In this document: positions 57,541 through 64,000 of the stretch, one piece after another | How positions within the stretch are numbered: position 1 is the stretch's first letter | Layout: every line of letters begins with the position of its first letter | Assembly: GCF_900086595.1 (NCBI RefSeq) | Contig: NZ_LT575472.1 | Span: 3,355,692 to 3,419,691 of the forward strand | Reading direction: 5' to 3' | DNA: 64,000 nucleotides | Source: Clostridium nigeriense | Lineage (GTDB): Bacteria > Bacillota > Clostridia > Clostridiales > Clostridiaceae | The notes under the pieces: model-generated | What the model saw: only the letters and a program-made list of their open reading frames with translations | What the model was told of the DNA's origin: nothing | The model's database searches: none | Made by a program: the position numbers and the translations under genes

Positions 57541-58248
57541 CTAAATAAATTTATATATTGGTACGTATTTATCTTCTTTTAATACATACATTTCTTCTCT
57601 TTTTATATCTATAAAGGCATCTTCTATTATTTCTTCAATATTACTTTTTATATAACTTGCTACTAAATCTGGTGATAAATGTTCTCTACTTCCTGAAGAA
57701 ACAAGGATATTTAATATTAACTCATTATCATTTATCCAATATTTCATTTCCTTAATCATAGTTCTTAAATTAACTTCTTTTTCACCTTTTTTACTCTTCT
57801 TTATAGTAGTCCATTCAGCCTTTTTTTCTAATTCTTCCATTTTTTCTTCTACTATTTTAGCATTTTCACATAAAATTTTTACTGTAAACCTTGCTGCATC
57901 TACTAAAGCCATAGTTTGAGGAACCTTTTTTTCTCCCTCTTTATTTATTACCTTCTTAGCTGTTAAGAATTTAATTCCTGATGCAGTTTTTGAATTTAAT
58001 CTATTTACTATTTCCTCTTCACTTAGTTCTTCTACTAATACTATATCCATATATTCAGCATCTGAATAAACACCAACTGATAAAGGTTGTGCTATTGACA
58101 TTGCCATATGAGGATTAAATCCCTTTGAGTATTCCATTGGAAGATCTGCTCTTCTTATTACTCTTTGTAAAGTTCTCATTAAATCTAAGTGAGATATAAA
58201 TTTAATACTTGATTCTTTAGTAAACTTAATTACATAACGCACCTTCAA
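57541..58248 (-). CDS. DUF2344 / TIGR03936-type protein
   Basis: 235 residues. VIKFTKESSIKFISHLDLMR and PMEYSKGFNPHMAMSIAQPL match the family that is always linked to a radical SAM protein and RNase G, sometimes fused to the former. Function unknown, presumably RNA-related. It overlaps the radical SAM gene by 23 bases. Start is TTG 58248 or GTG 58242; GGGAAG lies close upstream. Confidence 0.88.
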   Translation of the reverse strand: MKVRYVIKFTKESSIKFISHLDLMRTLQRVIRRADLPMEYSKGFNPHMAMSIAQPLSVGVYSDAEYMDIVLVEELSEEEIVNRLNSKTASGIKFLTAKKVINKEGEKKVPQTMALVDAARFTVKILCENAKIVEEKMEELEKKAEWTTIKKSKKGEKEVNLRTMIKEMKYWINDNELILNILVSSGSREHLSPDLVASYIKSNIEEIIEDAFIDIKREEMYVLKEDKYVPIYKFI

Positions 58249-60079
58249 AACACTTCCCTTCTTTAAAGTTTACATTAACTCCACATCCTGTACATCCTTT
58301 TCTACAGTTTTGTGTAAGTTCTGCTCTTTTTGCTTTTTCATTTTCTCTTTCTAGATATTTTCTATTAACTCCAATATCTATAAAGTCCCATGGAAGTATT
58401 TCATCATAGCTTCTATCTCTATAAACATAGAAATCTTCGTCTATATTACATTCCTTCATCGCTTCCATCCATATATCATATTTGAAGTACTCTGACCAAC
58501 CATCAAATTTAGCTCCCTTTTCAAAGGCCTTTATTAATAGGTCACAAGTTCTTCTATCTCCTCTAGCAAATACAGCTTCCATAAATGAAGTTTTTTGCTC
58601 ATGATAATTGTAATGAATAGCTCTTGTTTTTATAGCGCCTTTAACAGCATCTATCTTTTTCCATACTTCGTCTGGTCTAGCCATTGGTGCCCATTGGAAT
58701 GGAGTGAATGGTTTTGGTACAAGTATTGAAGTACTTACTGTAATTTTTAATCCCTTTGCTCTCTTTTCCTTTGGAATTTCATAATAAACTGCAGCCATTT
58801 TCTCCGCAAGTTCACCAATACCAGCCGCATCTTCTAATTCTTCATATGGAAGTCCTAATATAAAGTATAATTTAATAGTACTCCAACCTGATTCAAAGGC
58901 ACTTTTAGTTGCTTCTAATATTCTATCTTCTGTTAATCCTTTATTTATGATATCTCTCATTCTTTGAGAGCCTGCTTCTGGAGCAAATGTTAATCCAGTT
59001 TTTCTAACCTTTTGAATTTCTTTAATTAAATCAACTGAAAATGCATCTACTCTAATAGATGGAAGAGCCACCCCTACGTTTTTCTTTCCATGTTCCATTA
59101 TTAAACTACTTACAAGGTTTTGTATATCTGAATAATCACAAATACTTAATGAAGCTAATGATACCTCTTGATATCCTGTTGCATCTATCATTTTTCTTGC
59201 TTGTTCTAATAATGTATTAGTTGTCTTTTCTCTAACTGGTCTATAAATCATACCAGCTTGACAGAATCTACATCCATTAGTACATCCCCTTGAAGTTTCT
59301 AAAACTACTCTGTCGTGTACTATTTCTGAATAAGGTACTATCATGTCTATAGGGAAATCTACCTTATCAAAGTTGTTTACTATTCTCTTTTTTACTTTAG
59401 CTGGAACATCTTCATACTTAGGTTTAAATTCTTTTATAGTTCCATCTTCCTTATAAGTAACATCATATAGCGATGGTACATAAACACCTTCTATTTTAGC
59501 TATTTCTCTTAAAAATTCTTTTTTCTTTCCTTTTCCTTTGTACTTTTTATATACATCAAGAACATCATTCATGATTTCTTCACCTTCACCAATTTCAAAG
59601 AAATCAACTATGTCATATAACGGTTCTGGATTATAAGCACAAGGTCCACCAGCCATAATTATTGGCTCATCTTCTCTTCTTTCTGAGGCTCTATAAGTTA
59701 TTCCTGCCATATCAAGCATATTTAATATATTTGTATAACTCATTTCATACTGAAGAGTAAACCCTAATATATCAAACTCTGTAAGTGGATCCTTTGTTTC
59801 TAAAGTCATTAAAGGAATCTCATTTTTTCTAAGTTCTGCTTCCATATCTGGCCATGGTGCAAAAACTCTTTCACAATATGTATCTTTTCTCTCATTTATA
59901 GTATGATAAAGTATTCTTGTTCCTAAATGGGACATTCCTACTTCATATACATCTGGAAAACAAAAAGCAAATCTTATGTCAACATCTTTTGGATTTTTAA
60001 CTACTTGATTTAATTCCCCACCAACATATCTTGATGGCTTTTCAACCTTATATAAAATATGATCAGTAATTTTCTTCAT
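58226..60079 (-). CDS. Radical SAM protein, TIGR03960 family
   Basis: 617 residues. N-terminal B12-binding-like domain (PDVYEVGMSHLGTRILYHTI), then the iron-sulfur motif CTNGCRFCQAG, and a radical SAM barrel with FAPEAGSQRMRDIINKGL; Cys-rich end CRKGCTGCGV. Reaction unknown; conserved linkage with DUF2344 and rng suggests RNA modification or processing. ATG 60079 is preferred because the ATG at 60085 is only one base after AGGAGGA. Confidence 0.9.
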   Translation of the reverse strand: MKKITDHILYKVEKPSRYVGGELNQVVKNPKDVDIRFAFCFPDVYEVGMSHLGTRILYHTINERKDTYCERVFAPWPDMEAELRKNEIPLMTLETKDPLTEFDILGFTLQYEMSYTNILNMLDMAGITYRASERREDEPIIMAGGPCAYNPEPLYDIVDFFEIGEGEEIMNDVLDVYKKYKGKGKKKEFLREIAKIEGVYVPSLYDVTYKEDGTIKEFKPKYEDVPAKVKKRIVNNFDKVDFPIDMIVPYSEIVHDRVVLETSRGCTNGCRFCQAGMIYRPVREKTTNTLLEQARKMIDATGYQEVSLASLSICDYSDIQNLVSSLIMEHGKKNVGVALPSIRVDAFSVDLIKEIQKVRKTGLTFAPEAGSQRMRDIINKGLTEDRILEATKSAFESGWSTIKLYFILGLPYEELEDAAGIGELAEKMAAVYYEIPKEKRAKGLKITVSTSILVPKPFTPFQWAPMARPDEVWKKIDAVKGAIKTRAIHYNYHEQKTSFMEAVFARGDRRTCDLLIKAFEKGAKFDGWSEYFKYDIWMEAMKECNIDEDFYVYRDRSYDEILPWDFIDIGVNRKYLERENEKAKRAELTQNCRKGCTGCGVNVNFKEGKCFEGALCN

Positions 60080-60222
60080 AATCATTCCTCCTAAGTCGAG
60101 AATTTAAATAGGTGCTATATATGACAGCACCTATATCTTTTCTATTCTAGCATATATAAAACTAAAGGTAAATGTATTACTATTACATAGGCTATTGATA
60201 ATTTAATCCTTTTTTATAATTT

Positions 60223-61074
60223 TTAGGATTTGCCTTTTATATATTCCTCCAAAGTCATATTCCCATAACACTTTAAAGCTTCTATTAATTCATCTTCATA
60301 TAATATATATATAAGTTTCATATCATCATCTAAAATATAAAAAGTATTAAACTTATTTCTATCAACTAAAGCTAATACATTAACAAGACCTTGCTTGTAA
60401 TAAACTGATATGCTCTTATTTTCTATATAATTATCCTTTAAAAGCTTCTTTCTTTTTTTAACTATGTTTCCCATAGTTATATACATGGAAGTATGTGCTT
60501 CCATTCTAGTAATATAAATTATAATTATTGCTCCTATAATCATACTAAAATTTAAACTATGTAGAAATATATAAATATAAATTCCTATAATAATAAATAA
60601 ACCTGCTATTATAAAGCTAATTATACTTATAATTCTTTGTGCCTTCTTAAATAGAATTTTTTTAGATAAAATCACTTCTAAAATTCTAGATCCATCTAAT
60701 GGATAAGCAGGTAATAGATTAAATATCGCTAACCCTATGTTTAAATTAATACTTTCTTCAATAAATCTATTATTATATCTAAAACTAATTAAATAAATTA
60801 AAGTTGCAGAAATTATATTAAAAACGGCACCAGAAAGATAAATACTGATTTTTTCCTTATCCTTTAGAATATTTATATCAGAAAGTTCTGCATTTAATCC
60901 AAATATATGAAACCCTATATTATAAAATTTACATCCATATTTTAACGCTATAAATATATGAGTTAGTTCATGGAGAAATACCCATATAAAAGCAAATATA
61001 AACATTGGATTATAGCTACACACTAATAAAATTAAAAGTATTTCTGCTAAAACCTTTTTTGTTTCTCTTTTCAT
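60223..61074 (-). CDS. spoIVFB: SpoIVFB-like M50 site-2 protease
   Basis: Intramembrane zinc protease of 283 residues. HELTHIFIALKYG carries the HExxH motif; the third ligand lies in NLLPAYPLDGSRILE. About six membrane spans; an added C-terminal stretch about 200-283 resembles a CBS-like end. SpoIVFB cleaves pro-sigma-K in the mother cell during sporulation. GGGAGATATAA precedes the ATG. The next gene upstream encodes a SpoIVFA-like partner. Confidence 0.9.
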   Translation of the reverse strand: MKRETKKVLAEILLILLVCSYNPMFIFAFIWVFLHELTHIFIALKYGCKFYNIGFHIFGLNAELSDINILKDKEKISIYLSGAVFNIISATLIYLISFRYNNRFIEESINLNIGLAIFNLLPAYPLDGSRILEVILSKKILFKKAQRIISIISFIIAGLFIIIGIYIYIFLHSLNFSMIIGAIIIIYITRMEAHTSMYITMGNIVKKRKKLLKDNYIENKSISVYYKQGLVNVLALVDRNKFNTFYILDDDMKLIYILYEDELIEALKCYGNMTLEEYIKGKS

Positions 61075-61138
61075 TTATATCTCCCTACTAATTACTACAA
61101 TTCTATAAAATCACCTTCTACTTATAAAATTCTGTATG

Positions 61139-61603
61139 TTACAGCTTTAAAACTTTATTTAAATTCTCTAAATCTATACTTTCCTTAATGTTAGAATATT
61201 TTTCTTCTACACTATTTAATATATCCTTATACTTTAAACCTGATATATTGATATTCGAAAGTAATTTATCATAATTAATATTACTACTTATAGCTGATTT
61301 AAAAACATTATATATATCCTTTGCCTCTTTGTTTGGAAGTACCTTCAATGTAAATACACCTAAAAACAATACAAATGTACATATAAGTCTAATTATAAAT
61401 CTATCTATATATTTAAAGTTCTTCTTTTCTTGTATAACCCCATAGCTACCTCTTTTATAGGTATATCTACCTACATTATTCATACTTGGATATACGTCTT
61501 CTCTTGTATGAATTACCTTATCCATTTTATTTGTATTTCCTTTAATTTTTTTTCTCATTTTGTCATAATAATCCTTGTAAGCCTCACTATAATTATTATT
61601 CAT
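61139..61603 (-). CDS. SpoIVFA-like single-span membrane protein
   Basis: 154 residues. Hydrophilic N-terminus, one membrane span (FIIRLICTFVLFLGVFTLKV) and a short extracytoplasmic tail. Topology and position ahead of spoIVFB fit the inhibitor/scaffold SpoIVFA, but the usual LytM-like (M23) domain at the C-terminus is absent. GGGAGAGAGGTGT precedes the ATG. Assignment rests on context. Confidence 0.6.
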   Translation of the reverse strand: MNNNYSEAYKDYYDKMRKKIKGNTNKMDKVIHTREDVYPSMNNVGRYTYKRGSYGVIQEKKNFKYIDRFIIRLICTFVLFLGVFTLKVLPNKEAKDIYNVFKSAISSNINYDKLLSNINISGLKYKDILNSVEEKYSNIKESIDLENLNKVLKL

Positions 61604-61840
61604 ACACCTCTCTCCCTACTCTTAATAATGTATTTATATTTAAGTAATAATAATTTTATGCCATAAAAATGTATCTATGTATTTTGCTTATTCCGTGGCC
61701 TCGTCTCCAAGCCACAGTAAAATTAATAGAAGCACTTTTAAAATAAAGGAGGGAATTATATAAAAAATAGTTCGCAAAGTAACACTTTTGTAAATTCCTA
61801 AAAAGTAAAGAAGTATAGATAAACAACTTTATAAAAAAGA
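61604..61840. other. Non-coding gap between rodA and the spoIVFA-like gene
   Basis: No gene seen in this 237-base part. It contains a hairpin GTGGC...GCCAC at 61695-61715 on the minus strand. A loose sigma-E-like pair (GAATA, 13 bases, GATACATT) at about 61670-61695 would fit a mother-cell promoter. Confidence 0.4.
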
Positions 61841-61870
61841 AAAATCTGCCCTTTAAAAAAGCAGATTTTA
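61841..61870 (-). terminator. Terminator downstream of rodA
   Basis: Stem AAAATCTGC / GCAGATTTT; the minus strand continues TTCTTTTTTATA. 61 bases after the rodA stop. Confidence 0.88.
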
Positions 61871-61930
61871 TATAAATGTATTTTAGTAATTTATAACAAA
61901 TTAAATCATTAAATCTATATTCTTCATTTA

Positions 61931-63088
61931 TTAAAAGTATATCTTTTTTCTTCTCATTCCCACATTTAAAATTAATCCTATAGACATTACTGTTGTAAGT
62001 AAAGAACTTCCTCCATAACTAAGTAGGGGTAAGGTTATACCAGTAATAGGCATAAGACCAATAGTCATTCCTATATTCTGTAATAACGCAAATAAAAAGT
62101 AAGCTACTAACCCAACACAAATAATTGATCCAAAGGTATCCTTAGCTGTTCGTCCAATTGCTATCATCCTAGATATTAATAGTCCATAAAGTAGAAGTAA
62201 GAAGCATCCTCCAGCTAAGCCCCACTGTTCTGCTATGCTAGCAAAGATAAAGTCAGTTTGAACCTCTGGAACATACTGAGCTGCATAGCCAACTGAATTT
62301 TCTTTAGTTATAGCATTTCCTTGAAGACCTAAAGTTCCCCCGTTCCCTATACTAATAAGGGATTGTCTTAACTGATACCCTGATTGGGAAGTATCAGATT
62401 CTGGATTTAAAAATGAGGTTATTCTTGTTTTTTGATAATCCTGTATTAAACCTGAATTCCAAACTACTACAATTATTAAAAGTAGAGAGAACAAACCTCC
62501 ACCTATTACCCTTAAATCTAATCCTGCAATGAAAAATATACCTACAACTATAAAAAATAAAACCATAGTCATTCCCATATCTGGTTGAATTACTATAAAT
62601 ATTGCAGGTACAATAGCATAAAAAGCCATAGTAAAAAAGTTTTTTAAATCATTTATAGTTCCATTCATTTCCTCTAAAGTTTTACCTAACATCATTATGG
62701 TTGCTATCTTTGCTAATTCCGCTGGTTGAAAGGATAATGGGCCAAGTCTTATCCATCCTCTTGCTCCATTTATATCAGTTCCTATAAACATAGTTACTAT
62801 AAGTAAAACTATAGATCCCCAATAAAACAAAGGAGTATAGGACTTTAATAATGTATAATCAATTGCTAGCATAAAGTATAATGCAACTAAACAAATTACA
62901 AACCAGACAGATTGTCTTTTTAAAAACAATGTCCCATATTCTGCTGCACTTGCTAAGTATATATTTACTATTCCAAATATCATTAACCCAATCATTGAAA
63001 ATAAGATTATTTTATCTATTTCCTTTAACTTTTTAAAATCTATTTTAAATCTTGATAATGGTATCATTCTTTTGTACTTCACCTCCAT
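61931..63088 (-). CDS. rodA: Peptidoglycan glycosyltransferase RodA (SEDS family)
   Basis: 385 residues with about ten membrane spans; polymerises lipid II in the elongasome. Motifs: GARGWIRLGPLSFQPAELAK, QPDMGMTMVLFFIVVGIFF, NGGTLGLQGNAI and the C-terminal ITGITLPLLSYGGSSLLTTV. The start is 63088 or perhaps ATG 63067, since GGAGGTG lies inside the first codons. Follows minE by 214 bases. Confidence 0.95.
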   Translation of the reverse strand: MEVKYKRMIPLSRFKIDFKKLKEIDKIILFSMIGLMIFGIVNIYLASAAEYGTLFLKRQSVWFVICLVALYFMLAIDYTLLKSYTPLFYWGSIVLLIVTMFIGTDINGARGWIRLGPLSFQPAELAKIATIMMLGKTLEEMNGTINDLKNFFTMAFYAIVPAIFIVIQPDMGMTMVLFFIVVGIFFIAGLDLRVIGGGLFSLLLIIVVVWNSGLIQDYQKTRITSFLNPESDTSQSGYQLRQSLISIGNGGTLGLQGNAITKENSVGYAAQYVPEVQTDFIFASIAEQWGLAGGCFLLLLYGLLISRMIAIGRTAKDTFGSIICVGLVAYFLFALLQNIGMTIGLMPITGITLPLLSYGGSSLLTTVMSIGLILNVGMRRKKIYF

Positions 63089-63208
63089 CTTTCAACCTAG
63101 ATTTATTATATCCAAAAATATTATATTTCTCTATAATATATATAATAAAAAACTAAAATTTAAGAATTTATTAATTAATTTAAAATATTATTTTCATAAA
63201 AAATAGCA

Positions 63209-63264
63209 AAAGGCCTATATATTCTTCTATGGATAACCATATACTACCTTAATTATAGACCTTT
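63209..63264 (-). terminator. Probable terminator downstream of minE
   Basis: Arms AAAGGTCTATA and TATAGGCCTTT on the minus strand about 34 bases apart, then TTGCTATTTTTTATG. Partial readthrough into rodA is possible. Confidence 0.6.
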
Positions 63265-63302
63265 CACTATGTATTTAAACTAAATATACTTCTCTTCTGG
63301 TA

Positions 63303-63566
63303 CTAGTTTTTAATATTCTTTATTGGAATATTAGCAACTAAAGCAGGATTATTACCATCTACATTTTCACTCTTGCTTACTGCAATTTCCACATCCTCAA
63401 CATCTATCTCTATATATTTTGATAATACATCTAATATTTCCATTCTTATCTTTTCAAGGGTTTCGTGAGGCAAATCCCCTCTATCATGTATTAATATTAG
63501 TTTTAATCTATCCTTTGCAACATCCTTTGGTGTTGGCTTACTTGAAAACTTTCTAAAAAAATCCAC
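63303..63566 (-). CDS. minE: Cell division topological specificity factor MinE
   Basis: 87 residues, normal MinE length. N-terminal amphipathic helix (MDFFRKFSSKPTPKDVAKDR), MinD-activating and dimer segments (LKLILIHDRGDLPHETLEKI, ILDVLSKYIEIDVEDVEIAV). GTG start at 63566, eight bases after GGGGGAG. 16 bases after minD. Presence of MinE rather than only DivIVA is characteristic of clostridia. Confidence 0.95.
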   Translation of the reverse strand: MDFFRKFSSKPTPKDVAKDRLKLILIHDRGDLPHETLEKIRMEILDVLSKYIEIDVEDVEIAVSKSENVDGNNPALVANIPIKNIKN

Positions 63567-63582
63567 CTCTCAACTCCCCCTT

Positions 63583-64000
63583 TTAACGTTTGAATAGTTT
63601 CTTTAATGATGCGAAGAATCCTTCTCCTTCAGTCTTTAAATCAAGTAAAGGTACTTCTTCTCCAATTAATCTTCTAGCTATATTTCTAAACGCTTGACCA
63701 GACATTGACTTTTCATCTAAAACTATCGGCTCTCCCTTATTGGTTGAAACTGTAATATTTTTATCGTCTGGAACTACTCCTAATAACTCTATTGATAACG
63801 TCTCAATTATATCAGGAACATCTAACATATCGCCTCTTTGAGTCATTTCATAATTTAATCTATTAATTATTACAGAATGGTCATCTAGTCCCTTAGCATC
63901 TAGTTTTCCAATTACCCTATCTGCATCTCTAACTGAAGTTATTTCAGGATTAACCACTACAACTGCTTTATCAGCTCCTACTACTGAATTTTCAAAACCT
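63583..64000 (-). CDS. minD: Septum site-determining ATPase MinD, 5' end beyond the window
   Basis: C-terminal half, about 139 residues, entering from the right edge (GFENSVVGADKAVVVVNPEI, TSVRDADRVIGKLDAKG). The segment RRLIGEEVPLLDL and the basic C-terminal membrane-targeting helix (FFASLKKLFKR) are MinD-specific. The Walker A motif lies outside the window. The ATG at 63957 is internal and not the true start. Confidence 0.96.
   Translation of the reverse strand, partial: GFENSVVGADKAVVVVNPEITSVRDADRVIGKLDAKGLDDHSVIINRLNYEMTQRGDMLDVPDIIETLSIELLGVVPDDKNITVSTNKGEPIVLDEKSMSGQAFRNIARRLIGEEVPLLDLKTEGEGFFASLKKLFKR

Noticed and set aside
63583..63957. ATG 63957 as the start of a 124-residue protein
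   Set aside because: The frame continues upstream to the window edge with MinD-like residues, so it is an internal Met of minD.

Overview
The window is AT-rich, Gram-positive, spore-former DNA with strong GGAGG-type ribosome binding sites and mostly leftward genes. Min, RodA, SpoIVF, Obg and L21/L27 genes in clostridial order, a pre-cleaved type of L27, LPXTG anchoring and a GEMM riboswitch all point to Clostridium sensu stricto, in the range of C. perfringens and its relatives. The species is an inference; no search was run. No tRNA, rRNA, CRISPR array, insertion sequence or prophage was seen.

Layout. (1) 1-7,000: a maltodextrin locus, malE-malF-malG, a LacI-type repressor, malQ (cut by the left edge) and a PucR/CdaR-type regulator; three copies of a GGAAACGnTACC site lie upstream of the regulators and malE. 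No transport ATPase is encoded here. (2) 7,000-8,000: a small helical protein and a PAP2 phosphatase. (3) 8,100-14,300: a cellobiose/beta-glucoside PTS (IIB, IIC, IIA) with two GH1 6-phospho-beta-glucosidases and an RpiR-type regulator. (4) 14,700-29,900: a YczE-type membrane protein, then purine/nucleoside genes: adenine deaminase with an NCS2 permease, a GH1 pseudogene, an LPXTG-anchored calcineurin-like phosphoesterase, a cytosolic phosphoesterase, a BmpA/NupOPQ nucleoside ABC importer and a divergent YeiL-type Crp/Fnr regulator. (5) 29,900-36,500: a 2,093-residue secreted M60 metallopeptidase with many carbohydrate-binding domains, preceded by a cyclic-di-GMP class I riboswitch and a terminator. 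(6) 36,500-44,300: CPBP protease, small membrane protein, methyltransferase, acetyltransferase, a divergent DXS-like enzyme, a MerR regulator broken by a nonsense codon, a zinc-ribbon protein, and a GH3-type acyl-adenylate enzyme whose conserved N-terminus has no ordinary start codon. (7) 44,300-49,500: RlmD, small membrane and lipoproteins, ComEA, DacF. (8) 49,500-64,000: a conserved core run, minD-minE-rodA-spoIVFA/B-radical SAM-DUF2344-rng-rplU-prp-rpmA-obgE-yhbY-nadD-yqeK-LCP-rluD-like.

How the parts fit. The first 30 kb mainly take up and break down alpha-glucans, beta-glucosides and purines. The most distinctive points are the c-di-GMP switch in front of the glycan-directed protease, the possible surface-nucleotide scavenging set (anchored phosphoesterase plus nucleoside importer plus YeiL regulator with a symmetric site at about -41.5), and the DXS-like/MerR locus, which has kept its 19-bp-spacer promoter although the regulator is interrupted.
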